A stretch of DNA of 32,290 bases from CAZBUK01 sp964495085 (GTDB lineage Bacteria > Bacteroidota > Ignavibacteria > T3Sed10-11). The first letter of the stretch is position 1, and every line of letters begins with the position of its first letter. Under the pieces are notes generated by a model. It searched no databases. It worked only from the letters and a program-made list of their open reading frames with translations, and was not told the origin of the DNA. Location of the stretch: NCBI GenBank assembly GCA_964495085.1, contig CAZBUK010000041.1, positions 1-32,290 of the forward strand. Reading direction: 5' to 3'. Made by a program: the position numbers and the translations under genes. Below are positions 17,491-26,831 of the stretch, piece by piece.

Positions 17491-18897
17491 ATGCGAATTA
17501 TACGACCGATGAAATTCTTTCCACTCGTCCGTATCTGTTTGACGGCGGTGTTCCTGATCGGAGCAGTTGCAAACATGGCCGATTCCGCCGAACCGATAGT
17601 GCTCGGATATTATATGGCGTGGAGTAAAAGTTCCTATCCGCATGGCCAGGTGCCGTATGGTAAACTCACGCATATCGCGCACGCTTTCGTCTGGCCGAAT
17701 GCGAACGGTTCGCTCAGCACCTACGATTATTTCCATTATCCGCAGTTGATTCAATCTGCGCGGGATAACGGCGTCAGAATGATCGTCTCGGTCGGAGGAT
17801 GGGGACAGTCCGACGGCTTTTCGCCGATGGTCGCGGATACGAATGCCCGGAAAAAATTCGCGGAAGATTTAATCGCGTTCTGCATCACACATGGATACGA
17901 GGGCATCGATCTCGATTGGGAATATCCCGATGCGTCGGACAAGCCCAATCTCGTCAAGCTCGTCCAGGAATTGAGAGCCGTTGTCTCGCAACTTGAGGAT
18001 ACGATGACGATCAGTATCGCATTACCGTCATCCGACTGGCGGAACGGCTACGATATCCCGGCGTTGCGGGATCTGGTCGATTGGTTCGGAATTATGACGT
18101 ACGATTTCCATGGGAGCTGGACGAATCATTCGGGGCATAATTCTCCTCTCTATTCACCGGCCGGGAACTTGTGTCAGGACGGCTCGCTTCATCAGAGCGT
18201 CAACTATTTTCTTCAGCGAGGTCTCCCGAAATCGAAACTCCTCGTCGGAATGGCTTCCTACGGGAGAGTATTCAATACCGGTTCTCTGTATCAACCGCCG
18301 ACTTCCTCCGTCAATAATGGCGCCGCCATATCGTATACAGAGGCAATGAACAGGATCAGTCAGGGATGGACGTATCACTGGGACGATGTCTCAAAGATGC
18401 CTTATCTGGTAAATCCTGCGGCAACCCAGCTCGCGGCGTTCGAGGATACCGTCTCGTTCAGACATAAGACCGATTACATACGCGCAAACGGGTTGCGCGG
18501 AGCGAAAGTGTGGGCATTGAGCTACGATAATATGCCCGGCGGCCATCCGCTTATGGAGACCCTCTACGATCAGTTAAATTTGACGACCGGCGTCTCAACC
18601 GATCCTATCCAAGCGAAGCCCGAAGGTTACAATATATTGCAGAACTATCCGAATCCCTTCAACGGCCAAACGACGATACGTTTTATCGTCGGATCCGCGG
18701 AGAGTCTGGCGAGAGTCGCGCTGCGCGTCTACGATATGCTCGGACGGGAAGTCGCTGTCTTAATTGAGGGCGAGTATACCCCGGGAACGTATGCGGTACA
18801 CTATAGCCCCGACGCCTCGGCCGCCTCCGGTGTCTATATGTGCCGCCTCGAAGTCGAGGGGAAGTGGAATGTGAAAACGATGATGTACCTAAAATAA
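17491..18897 (+). CDS. Secreted GH18 chitinase-like enzyme with T9SS sorting domain
   Basis: A 468-residue glycoside hydrolase of family 18, which cleaves beta-1,4-GlcNAc linkages by substrate-assisted catalysis. Residues 1-33 are a signal peptide. SVGGWG (100-105) and YEGIDLDWEYP (136-146) form the DxxDxDxE signature, with Glu144 as acid/base, and IMTYDFHG contains the conserved Met-x-Tyr-Asp (202-205). The C-terminal region from about 370 is a T9SS sorting domain (LQNYPNPFNGQTTI). The start could also be the Met at 17509, which gives the same signal peptide core. Lying directly after the TonB receptor with only 14 bp between, it probably supplies chito- or muro-oligosaccharides to that receptor. 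Family members also include endo-beta-N-acetylglucosaminidases, so polymer specificity is open. Confidence 0.92.
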   Translation: MRIIRPMKFFPLVRICLTAVFLIGAVANMADSAEPIVLGYYMAWSKSSYPHGQVPYGKLTHIAHAFVWPNANGSLSTYDYFHYPQLIQSARDNGVRMIVSVGGWGQSDGFSPMVADTNARKKFAEDLIAFCITHGYEGIDLDWEYPDASDKPNLVKLVQELRAVVSQLEDTMTISIALPSSDWRNGYDIPALRDLVDWFGIMTYDFHGSWTNHSGHNSPLYSPAGNLCQDGSLHQSVNYFLQRGLPKSKLLVGMASYGRVFNTGSLYQPPTSSVNNGAAISYTEAMNRISQGWTYHWDDVSKMPYLVNPAATQLAAFEDTVSFRHKTDYIRANGLRGAKVWALSYDNMPGGHPLMETLYDQLNLTTGVSTDPIQAKPEGYNILQNYPNPFNGQTTIRFIVGSAESLARVALRVYDMLGREVAVLIEGEYTPGTYAVHYSPDASAASGVYMCRLEVEGKWNVKTMMYLK

Positions 18898-18910
18898 CGG
18901 AGATATCCTT

Positions 18911-21019
18911 ATGATGCGACAAATAACCATATCGGTACTCGGGTTGATGCTTATCGCTTTGCTTTCGGGGCGGATGGAAGCACAACCGAACGAAACCGCG
19001 CCTCCGATGATGATAGACGTGAACGCGATCAAGTGGGGGATGAATAAAACGAAGGGTGAAGGCGGGCTGATAAATCAGTTCAGCTGGATGTTTACTTCGC
19101 AATCCCAGCGCGACCATGAATTTTTCTGGCCTCAGGACGAGTACCTTTCAAATATGCTGTATCAGATCTTCTCTCCGCTTGCACTGACGGATGAGGGTAT
19201 CGTGGATACCTCCGGCATCCGCCGCCAGCGGTACTTCAATATTACAAATCATGGAACCACCGACTGGACGTGGGAGAGGCGCAGATATCCTCCGCCGACG
19301 ATCGTGGTGAACGGCGCCCGGTTGAATCCGCCGTATCAATGGCACACCGAACCGAATCTAAAAGCCGATCTGATCGCCGAGTTCGAAGACCTGATGGCGG
19401 CGTACGGTTTGCGGGGGCATGTTAAGATTTACGCATTCAGCAACGAAGAATTGAGTGATTTCGTCATCTGGGAAGTTACCCTGAAGTTTACCGGCGAGAC
19501 GCGTCTCCCGAGAATGGGCTCGGCTGCCCGCTTTGCAGATCAGACCCTTACTTTCTGGTGGCCCTTCTCGATGAGTTTCAATCCGTCCATGCGGGGCATG
19601 CGCGAGGTATACGGATTCTACGGCTTCGAGGGAGAAGACGATCTGACGAACTGGATGAGGGGCACCTCGCAGTATGTCCAGAATAGAGACCGGCGCGATC
19701 TTCTCGTTGCGTATTATTACGATTCATACAGCCGTGCTCTGGCTGCGACTCCCATCTATCCGAACGGCTCTAACGACAATACCGGCGATCCCGACCGAGT
19801 CAACGGCACCCTTCATTCGACACAGATTCCCGGCTATGCGCTTCTGTATGCACCGGTTTCGGTGGCGGATGCCGCCGACGATACCACACAACCTTTTTCG
19901 ATGCCGTCTGCGACGATCCCGGGAGATCTGTGGGGAAGGAGAGATTTCGGGCTGAGGAACACGTACATAGGTATGGACAACAGAGGCAGATTCCCGCCTG
20001 ATGCAATAAGCGCCGGATTCAGCACTTTTCCTCAGAAAGGACCGATGCGGTTTATAACGGTCGGTCCGTATGATATAACGAAGGATGAATCCGCGGGCAG
20101 ACATGATTCGCTCAAATTTGTATACGCGATAGGAGTGGGCTCGATCTCGCGCGCGAAAGCGGATAGCGTCGGTCGTGCCTGGTTTAACGGCGAGATCACC
20201 AATGAGGAAAAAAATAATTGGGTCATGTCGGGAGTGGATTCTCTATTCAATACGCTCGATAAAGCATATTGGGCATGGGACAGGATCAGCAGAGGCCAGA
20301 GCATTCCCGCACCGCCTCCGGCGCCGGATATCGAAATTGAAGCCGGGCCCGATCGGAACTTCGTCAGATGGTCGTATCCCGATCCGGGATATTTCAACAA
20401 TTCGGTTACCGGTGTGAACGACTGGAGCGCCTGGCGGGTCTACCGGAAGAAGGGTGCTTTCTACGTCTCCGATCCTCTCGATAACTACAGCAACGAGCAG
20501 TGGGAACTGGTGTTCGAAACTTCAAACAGCGATATAACCGAATACGTCGACGTCAACGTCGACCGTGGAGTCAATTACTATTATGCCGTGACCGCGATGA
20601 ACGACGGTTCGCAGAACGACGGTCTCTATCCGGGCAGGCCGATGGAGAGCTCCCGCTTCTCGGCACGCTCCCTCGACGCCGGCATCCCGTTTAAACCCGG
20701 ATTGAATGAAGCGGGACTTGTGCGAGTCGTACCGAATCCCGCAAGTGTTGCGGCCGGCACGCTCGGTTTCCCGGGTACACCCGACAAAATACTCTTCGTT
20801 AACCTTCCGGTAAAATGCACCCTCGCCATATTTACCGAGACGGGTAATCTCATAACAAGATGGGATCATTACGGTACGGCAGATGCCGAATGGGATCAAC
20901 GGACATCTGCAAATCAGTACGTATCGAGCGGCATATACATTCTGGGCGTTACCAATGCGGAAGATATCGACGGTAAAAGCTTGCCGGATCAGTTCGTTAA
21001 ATTCGTCCTTGTCCGGTAA
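18911..21019 (+). CDS. Exported FN3-containing protein with T9SS-like tail, TonB receptor partner candidate
   Basis: A 702-residue exported protein of unknown function. Residues 1-24 are a signal peptide (cut near MEA/QP). The N-terminal 470 residues form a large domain that I cannot assign; it is rich in Trp, Tyr and Asp, as is common in glycan-binding surfaces. A fibronectin type III domain lies at about 478-590 (DIEIEAGPDRNFVRWSYPDP, GVNYYYAVTAMND). The last 100 residues (VRVVPNPAS, KCTLAIFTETGNLITRW, SSGIYILGVTN, FVKFVLVR) resemble a T9SS-type sorting domain without the NYPNPFN signature. It sits between the chitinase and the PorV/PorQ-like protein, in the position where other FCB systems carry SusD. 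The start has ACGGAG upstream. A role in substrate capture is inference. Confidence 0.7.
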   Translation: MMRQITISVLGLMLIALLSGRMEAQPNETAPPMMIDVNAIKWGMNKTKGEGGLINQFSWMFTSQSQRDHEFFWPQDEYLSNMLYQIFSPLALTDEGIVDTSGIRRQRYFNITNHGTTDWTWERRRYPPPTIVVNGARLNPPYQWHTEPNLKADLIAEFEDLMAAYGLRGHVKIYAFSNEELSDFVIWEVTLKFTGETRLPRMGSAARFADQTLTFWWPFSMSFNPSMRGMREVYGFYGFEGEDDLTNWMRGTSQYVQNRDRRDLLVAYYYDSYSRALAATPIYPNGSNDNTGDPDRVNGTLHSTQIPGYALLYAPVSVADAADDTTQPFSMPSATIPGDLWGRRDFGLRNTYIGMDNRGRFPPDAISAGFSTFPQKGPMRFITVGPYDITKDESAGRHDSLKFVYAIGVGSISRAKADSVGRAWFNGEITNEEKNNWVMSGVDSLFNTLDKAYWAWDRISRGQSIPAPPPAPDIEIEAGPDRNFVRWSYPDPGYFNNSVTGVNDWSAWRVYRKKGAFYVSDPLDNYSNEQWELVFETSNSDITEYVDVNVDRGVNYYYAVTAMNDGSQNDGLYPGRPMESSRFSARSLDAGIPFKPGLNEAGLVRVVPNPASVAAGTLGFPGTPDKILFVNLPVKCTLAIFTETGNLITRWDHYGTADAEWDQRTSANQYVSSGIYILGVTNAEDIDGKSLPDQFVKFVLVR

Positions 21020-21050
21020 TCCTCAGTACATAAACGACGGAGATTGAGCC

Positions 21051-22076
21051 ATGAAACGGCACAGCATAATGAATATCGGTATCCTCCTATTAATGCTCTG
21101 TTCGCTTGCGTCGGTCACCGACGCGCAGATCGTCAAGCGCGGTCAGGCAGGATTCCGGTTCCTGGAAAACCCCGTCTCTGCCGAAGCGATCGGCAGGGGA
21201 GGTCTCGGGGTTGCAATGATGACGAATTCCAACGCCGTCTTTTGGAATCCGGCAGGAATCGGTTGGCTGGAAGGCATCGACATTAATTTCAATTATACAA
21301 GAGGAATCGCGGAGATAAATCACCAATCGGTTGCTATCGGCATGCCGATCGGGAGATTCGGTGTGCTCGCTCTCAGCGGCATCGCCATGGATTACGGAGA
21401 TTTTTACGGAACCAGGAGAGCAAACAATGAAGCCGGATACGTGGAGACGGGCACCTTCAGTCCGAAAGCGATGGCGATCGGACTTGCATTTTCCCAGCGG
21501 GTCACCGAGCGGTTCTCGTACGGAGTTCACCTGAAGTATGCGTATCAGGATCTCGGCAGCGCGTGGGTTTCCAGTTCCGGATCGGGCATCGAGGATCCAG
21601 ATCTGGAGATCGAGCAACGGAAATATGCTCAGGGCGTTCCGGCCGTCGACGTCGGGGCGTACTACGACTTCCTGACCAACGGCATCAGGTTCGGTGCCAC
21701 CGTCCAGAACATTTCCCGTGAGATCGAATATGAGGTGGCCAAATTTCCGCTCCCCTTCGCCATCGCGTTCGGGGCAACGGTCGACCCTCTCTCTTTCTTT
21801 CTCGAAGACAACACGATCCACTCGCTGCTGCTCAGTTTGGAATCGCGGCATCCGAGGGATTTTAAAGAAAACCTTAAATTCGGCGCAGAATATTCGTTCC
21901 AGGAATTTCTCATCCTTCGCGCCGGATATATGGACGGCTTCGATGAACGCGGTTTCACTGCGGGAGCCGGTATCCTGCAGGAACTTGCCGGCTTCGGAGT
22001 ACGCGTCGACTATGCATTTGAGGCGTTCGGCCTCTTCGGGGGCGTGCATCATCTGTCGATCGGTATTGCATACTGA
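21051..22076 (+). CDS. PorV/PorQ-family outer-membrane barrel protein
   Basis: A 341-residue outer-membrane protein of the PorV/PorQ (UPF0164, FadL-like) family. Residues 1-25 are a signal peptide. The family's N-terminal block is clear: FRFLENPVSAEAIGRGGLGVA, then NSNAVFWNPAGIGWL. The rest is alternating beta-strands ending GVHHLSIGIAY. In Bacteroidota PorV works with the T9SS to receive cargo at the surface; other members are substrate-linked barrels encoded beside TonB receptors. Here it closes the receptor-GH18-FN3 group, 31 bp after the FN3 gene, so it is likely part of the same operon. Whether it serves cargo shuttling (for the GH18 or FN3 protein) or uptake cannot be decided from sequence. 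Confidence 0.85.
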   Translation: MKRHSIMNIGILLLMLCSLASVTDAQIVKRGQAGFRFLENPVSAEAIGRGGLGVAMMTNSNAVFWNPAGIGWLEGIDINFNYTRGIAEINHQSVAIGMPIGRFGVLALSGIAMDYGDFYGTRRANNEAGYVETGTFSPKAMAIGLAFSQRVTERFSYGVHLKYAYQDLGSAWVSSSGSGIEDPDLEIEQRKYAQGVPAVDVGAYYDFLTNGIRFGATVQNISREIEYEVAKFPLPFAIAFGATVDPLSFFLEDNTIHSLLLSLESRHPRDFKENLKFGAEYSFQEFLILRAGYMDGFDERGFTAGAGILQELAGFGVRVDYAFEAFGLFGGVHHLSIGIAY

Positions 22077-22323
22077 GGGCCGTGTGCGGGACGCCGCGAT
22101 GACCGCGCGGATATATAGATGTGTCTCAAGATTTGGGACGGACACAGCCGGGAGAGGATAATGCGGAATCCGGCGGGGCGTTTCTATGGTGGATGTGCGA
22201 CGGCATTTCATCCTAACGGTCGATGAGCATTCCCCTAGACAATTTACCACTTAACATAACGACCCTCTTCCGGGTGTACGATACGGAAGAATACCCGGAG
22301 ACAATCGATTACGAGGAGCAGTA
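22077..22323 (+). other. Intergenic region before the GH42 gene
   Basis: No gene, strong hairpin or U-tract is visible. The GAGGAG at 22313-22318 is the ribosome binding site for the GH42 gene. A promoter may be present, but I could not pick one out. Confidence 0.3.
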
Positions 22324-24621
22324 ATGAAATCGAGAATATATACATATATCCTGATTACGGTCTTTGCCTTTTCAGCATCTGCGGCCGGGCAAGAAAACGA
22401 GCGGATGTATAAACCGGATTTTTTCCCCTTCTCGGTGTGGTACAGCGGGGGGAAAGCGCGCGCTCCGATGCTATCCGAGATCACTCCTGAATCTCGCGGG
22501 GAATGGCTGAAGGATCTGAAAGAGATAAAATCACTCGGATTTAATACCGTCAGGACATGGGTCGAATGGGCAAAATGTGAACCCGAACCTGGAGTCTTCG
22601 ATTTCAGCAATCTTCACCTGCTGTTTGAATTAGCGCGCGAGGTCGGTCTCAAAGTCTTTATTCAGTATTATGTCGATTCAGCTCCGGATTGGGTCGGAAA
22701 AGCCAATCCGCACGCGATGTTCGAGACGCAAAGCGGACTGAAAATACAGTCGCAGGCTGCACCCGGATATTGCACCGATAACGGCGAAGTACGTGAACTT
22801 GTCCTGCGATTTTATAACGAGACGGCCAGGATTGCTTCTCAGTACGACAACTTCTACGGCTACGATCTCTGGAGCGAGCCGCATATCATCAATTGGGCGA
22901 CCATCGACTACGTGCCGAACGTTCAGTTCTGCTTCTGTCCGGGAACCCGGGAGCGATTCAGGAACTGGCTCAGGGAAAAATATGGAACCCTCGAAGAACT
23001 GAACAGAGGATGGTACAGGAATTTCGAAAATTGGAGCGATGTTGATCCCCCGCGATTCAGCACGATTCTAAGTTATACGGATTTCATCGATTGGAAGACC
23101 TTCATCTACGAAAAACTCGTCGAAGATCTCAGTATGCGGTACGATGCGGTCCGGGCGGGCGACGAAAAGCACGTCATCACGTCGCACGCCGTCGGAGCGT
23201 CTCTCTTCCAGTCTCCGTACGTCGGAGCCGGAGCTACCGACGATTTTTTAATGGCCGATCCCGTCGATTTCTACGGAGTCTCGATCTACCCCAAGCACAA
23301 TCATCCCGACCGGCACTGGTCTCTGACGACGCTCCGTGTGGTAATGGATTTCACTCGGAGCGCGAACCGGAAGAAAGGGGGATGGTACGTGGGTGAGCTG
23401 CAAGCCGGCAAGGGGACCATCGGGCTGCTCATCAGCGATCCCGTGACGCAGGACGATCACCGTATCTGGGCGTGGTCTGCAATCGCTAAGGGTGCAAAAG
23501 CGGTCAACATATATGCTTATTATCCGATGTCGTCCGGATACGAATCCGGGGGATACGGACTGGTCAATCTCGACGGATCGCTGACCGAACGGGCGCGGCA
23601 TGCAGGCGGGATAGCACGAACGGTTTCGGAACATCAGGACCTGTTTATCGGATCAACCCCGATAAAGGCGGAGGTTGCAATCGTCTATAATCCCCTTTCA
23701 CAAATGGTAGGCGGATTGCAGCGCCGCGACTACCCGGCTGCGCATACCAACTCGCTCATCGGATACTTCAGATTCTTCGCCGATCAGAACGTCCCCGTCG
23801 ATTTCATACACAGGCAGGACCTTGAGGAGGGGGATGTATCTCAATATAAGCTGATCATTATTCCCTGGCCGCTTATGTTCACCCGGGAAGCTGCGAACGG
23901 CGTCAAATCCTTTGTGGAACGCGGAGGATATGTCGTGGCGGAAGCCCGGCTTGCATGGAACGACGAACGCGGTTATGCAGCCGACGTTATTCCCGGGTCG
24001 GGATTGAGCGAAGTATTCGGCGTCCGGGAAGGGGATATATGGATGCGGGAGAACGTTTCGCTGAAGATCAGAAAAAGTTCGCATCCCGCGGTATCGGGCA
24101 TGCATGACGGCGACGAACTCAAGGGTAATCTGTACGCGAAATCGATCGAACCGCTTGACGGCCGGACGGTTCACATACTCGCCGAACTCGAATCCGGGGA
24201 GCCGGCGATCACCTCATCCCGGTACGGACGGGGAGAGGCGATGCTCGTCGGATCGTATCTCGGTATGGCCGGACACCCCGAACCCGTGGAAACGAATGAC
24301 CGCTTTTACCTGAGCCTGCTGGAATGGGCAAACATCGATCGTCCGTTTACGACTTCTCACGACGGAAACAGAGACCATCCCGTCGAGGTCCGCCTGCAGG
24401 AAAACAAGGACGGGTATCTCCTGTTCATTATCAACCACAACGACGAAGAAGAAAATGTAACAGTCGATCTCAACGTGGCAAAGAGCGGTATATACGCCGC
24501 GCGCGAGCTCATAACAGGCGTATCAAGCGACATTTCCGCCTCCTTGCATTCACTTTCTCTCGTCTCATCCGTAGCCTCGAAACACGTACAGGTGTGGACC
24601 ATAACTCACACCCGGAAATAG
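22324..24621 (+). CDS. Exported GH42-type beta-galactosidase-like enzyme
   Basis: A 765-residue glycoside hydrolase resembling family 42. Residues 1-22 are a signal peptide, so it acts in the periplasm or outside; most GH42 beta-galactosidases are cytosolic. The (beta/alpha)8 domain shows TVRTWVEWAKCEPEPGVFDF (about 75-94), YDLWSEPHIINW with acid/base Glu185, and GGWYVGELQAGKG with nucleophile Glu358. A trimerisation-like domain follows (YKLIIIPWPLMFTREAANGVKSFVERGGYVVAEA) and then a C-terminal beta domain. No T9SS tail is present. GAGGAG lies 5 nt before the ATG. The preceding 247 bp hold no gene or clear terminator. Substrate could be a galactoside or another beta-linked sugar; the neighbouring kinase, permease and SIS genes suggest an amino-sugar-containing glycan. 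Confidence 0.85.
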   Translation: MKSRIYTYILITVFAFSASAAGQENERMYKPDFFPFSVWYSGGKARAPMLSEITPESRGEWLKDLKEIKSLGFNTVRTWVEWAKCEPEPGVFDFSNLHLLFELAREVGLKVFIQYYVDSAPDWVGKANPHAMFETQSGLKIQSQAAPGYCTDNGEVRELVLRFYNETARIASQYDNFYGYDLWSEPHIINWATIDYVPNVQFCFCPGTRERFRNWLREKYGTLEELNRGWYRNFENWSDVDPPRFSTILSYTDFIDWKTFIYEKLVEDLSMRYDAVRAGDEKHVITSHAVGASLFQSPYVGAGATDDFLMADPVDFYGVSIYPKHNHPDRHWSLTTLRVVMDFTRSANRKKGGWYVGELQAGKGTIGLLISDPVTQDDHRIWAWSAIAKGAKAVNIYAYYPMSSGYESGGYGLVNLDGSLTERARHAGGIARTVSEHQDLFIGSTPIKAEVAIVYNPLSQMVGGLQRRDYPAAHTNSLIGYFRFFADQNVPVDFIHRQDLEEGDVSQYKLIIIPWPLMFTREAANGVKSFVERGGYVVAEARLAWNDERGYAADVIPGSGLSEVFGVREGDIWMRENVSLKIRKSSHPAVSGMHDGDELKGNLYAKSIEPLDGRTVHILAELESGEPAITSSRYGRGEAMLVGSYLGMAGHPEPVETNDRFYLSLLEWANIDRPFTTSHDGNRDHPVEVRLQENKDGYLLFIINHNDEEENVTVDLNVAKSGIYAARELITGVSSDISASLHSLSLVSSVASKHVQVWTITHTRK

Positions 24622-24705
24622 CCGGCAGAATTCTCGCAGGAGACCCTATGCACCGTCTCCGGCGATCGGATTCGATCTTCATCTACGCATCTCACCGGAT
24701 TATAT

Positions 24706-25653
24706 ATGCATACAATCGGATTGGATCTCGGAGGCACGAAACTCGCCAGTGCCGTGTTCAGCGAAAGCGGCGAAATTCTCTACCGGAACACACTGCAGGT
24801 AACGGGAAAGAAGGGTGCGGAAGTCGGCGGCATTATCAGACACGAAATTGCTGCGATCCTTGCGAATGATTCGCTGAATATCCGGGCGGTAGGAATTTGC
24901 GTTCCCGGAATCTTCTATGCCCGGGAGGGAACGGTTTGGGCTCCCAATATCGACGGATGGGATCGTTATCCGCTGATAGAGGAGCTCACGGCAGCAGTCG
25001 GGAACAAAGAGATTAAAGTGGCGGTCGACAGCGACCGGGCGTGTTACATACTCGGTGAAACCTGGTTGGGAGCCGCACGGGGATGCAGCGATGCGGTTTT
25101 TCTCGCCGTGGGTACCGGAATCGGTGCCGGTATCATGGTCGACGGTAAAATCCTTCGCGGCTACGGCGACATCGCCGGAGCGGTCGGCTGGCTGGGCATG
25201 AACCGTCCGTTCCGAACGGAGTATTCCGCATGCGGCGCATTCGAGTATTACGCATCTGGAGAAGGGATCGCACGAACCGCCTCGGAGTTCATCCGGGCTG
25301 ACGTTTCGTACGACGGTATGCTTGCGGGAAGGAAATACCCCGATCTATCCGCCAGGGAAATATTCGAAGCCTACGAACGCGGCGATGTGATCGCAGTAAA
25401 GGCGTTCGGTGAATGCATTGCCCTCTGGGGAATGGCTGCAGGGAATCTGGTAAGCGTGTTGAATCCGGAGAAGATAATCTTCGGCGGCGGAGTCTTCGGA
25501 CCGGCTGTCGCTTTTCTGAAAAATATCAGAATCGAAGCGGGAAAATGGGCGCAGCCGTTCAGCATGCAACAGGTGTCGTTCGAAGCATCATCTCTCGGCG
25601 GCGACGCCGGCCTATACGGTGCAGGACGCCTTGCGTTTAATCTACTTGAATAA
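24706..25653 (+). CDS. ROK-family protein with degenerate sugar and zinc motifs
   Basis: A 315-residue cytoplasmic ROK-family (ASKHA) protein without a DNA-binding domain, so probably a sugar kinase and not a repressor. Present are IGLDLGGTK (4-12), VDSDRACYILGETWLGAARG with the catalytic Asp110, and GTGIGAG (136-142). The usual ExGH sugar-binding motif after GxAG is replaced by AVGW (Ala159, Trp162). The usual CxCGxxGCxE zinc site is reduced to one Cys at 176 with Glu180. Substrate choice is therefore likely to differ from classical NagK or glucokinase, or catalysis may be impaired. It follows the GH42 gene by 84 bp and precedes the MFS permease by 23 bp, suggesting one catabolic operon. No Shine-Dalgarno sequence is evident. 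Confidence 0.85.
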   Translation: MHTIGLDLGGTKLASAVFSESGEILYRNTLQVTGKKGAEVGGIIRHEIAAILANDSLNIRAVGICVPGIFYAREGTVWAPNIDGWDRYPLIEELTAAVGNKEIKVAVDSDRACYILGETWLGAARGCSDAVFLAVGTGIGAGIMVDGKILRGYGDIAGAVGWLGMNRPFRTEYSACGAFEYYASGEGIARTASEFIRADVSYDGMLAGRKYPDLSAREIFEAYERGDVIAVKAFGECIALWGMAAGNLVSVLNPEKIIFGGGVFGPAVAFLKNIRIEAGKWAQPFSMQQVSFEASSLGGDAGLYGAGRLAFNLLE

Positions 25654-25676
25654 CAACATCGATCGGAACCTTACGC

Positions 25677-26831
25677 ATGTACAACAGACGCCTGGTATTT
25701 ATCGCTGCCTGCATCGGTATATTGATCTTCGGCATAATCATGGCGGTGCTCGGAGCGGTACTTCCGTCGGTAATCGAAAAATATGAGATCGACAAAATCG
25801 ATGCCGGCTCCCTCTTCCTGCTGCTGACGTTCGGAATGCTGCTCGGCTCCGTCGTCTTCGGTCCCGTAGTGGATCGTTACGGCTACAAGGCGCTTCTCAT
25901 CCTCTGTACGGGAATCATCTTCCTCGGCTTTGAGGGGATCGCGTACGCGCCGTCGATGGCGCTGCTTCAGTTCTCGCTCTTCATCATTGGATTCGCCGGC
26001 GGCGTGATCAACGGAGGAACCAACGCTCTCGTCTCGGATATCAGCGGCGAGGGGAGGAGTTCGGGACTTGCATATCTCGGCGTGTTTTTCGGGATCGGCG
26101 CGTTCGGCGTTCCTTTTACGCTCGGAACACTTCTGAGCTATTTTTCTTACGAAACCCTAATTGCCGTTGCCGGTCTCCTCGTTCTTCTGCCGCTTCTCTT
26201 TTTTACCGTTATTTCGTATCCCAAACCGAAACAGTCGCAGGGATTCCCCGTACGGGACGGAATCCGGCTGCTCCGCGAACCGTCCCTTCTCCTGATGGGG
26301 TTTATTCTCTTCATGCAGAGCGGCATGGAAATGACGATGAGCGGTTGGACGGCAACCATGCTGAACGAAGAGCTGCAGGTAGATGCGCAGCGGGCCGTAC
26401 TTATACTATCATTGTACTGGATAGGGTTAATGTTCGCGAGGATCGTCATGGGAAAGATCCTCGGAAAAATATCCCGCGCGTTGGTCCTGCGCATATGCAT
26501 TGTCATCGCATTTTCAGGATCTCTGATGCTTTTGTTTGCGAACGATCTCACGTTGGCTGTTCCGGGAATTATTCTCGTCGGTATCGGATTCGCCGCGTGT
26601 TTTCCGATAATCTTCGCGTATGTTGGAGATGCATTTTCCAAACTATCCGGGACCGCGTTCAGCGTCGTTCTCGTCATGGCGCTCTGCGGAGGAATGACCT
26701 ATCCGTATGTGGCCGGAATACTCGGGAACGCTTTCGGCTTGCAGGCATCCTTCGTTATGATTCCGGTAAGCCTCGCCGTGATGATGGTGGTATTCGGTAT
26801 TGTAACGGGAAAGATGCTCAGGCGGCCGTAG
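25677..26831 (+). CDS. MFS sugar permease
   Basis: A 384-residue inner-membrane permease of the major facilitator superfamily with about 12 hydrophobic segments and no large insertion. The loop 2-3 motif GPVVDRYGYKALL is the MFS signature, and FGIGAFGVPFTLG and GIGFAACFPIIFAYVGD resemble the FucP/GlcP-type sugar permeases common in Bacteroidota. It is flanked by the ROK kinase and the SIS protein, so it probably imports the sugar released by GH42, NagZ or GH18. It could equally be the GlcNAc or MurNAc importer that the murQ pathway needs. Substrate cannot be read from sequence. Confidence 0.85.
   Translation: MYNRRLVFIAACIGILIFGIIMAVLGAVLPSVIEKYEIDKIDAGSLFLLLTFGMLLGSVVFGPVVDRYGYKALLILCTGIIFLGFEGIAYAPSMALLQFSLFIIGFAGGVINGGTNALVSDISGEGRSSGLAYLGVFFGIGAFGVPFTLGTLLSYFSYETLIAVAGLLVLLPLLFFTVISYPKPKQSQGFPVRDGIRLLREPSLLLMGFILFMQSGMEMTMSGWTATMLNEELQVDAQRAVLILSLYWIGLMFARIVMGKILGKISRALVLRICIVIAFSGSLMLLFANDLTLAVPGIILVGIGFAACFPIIFAYVGDAFSKLSGTAFSVVLVMALCGGMTYPYVAGILGNAFGLQASFVMIPVSLAVMMVVFGIVTGKMLRRP

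Noticed and set aside
21090..22250. 386-residue open frame antisense to the PorV/PorQ-like gene
   Set aside because: The sense frame shows a signal peptide and clear family blocks. The antisense frame has no recognisable content.
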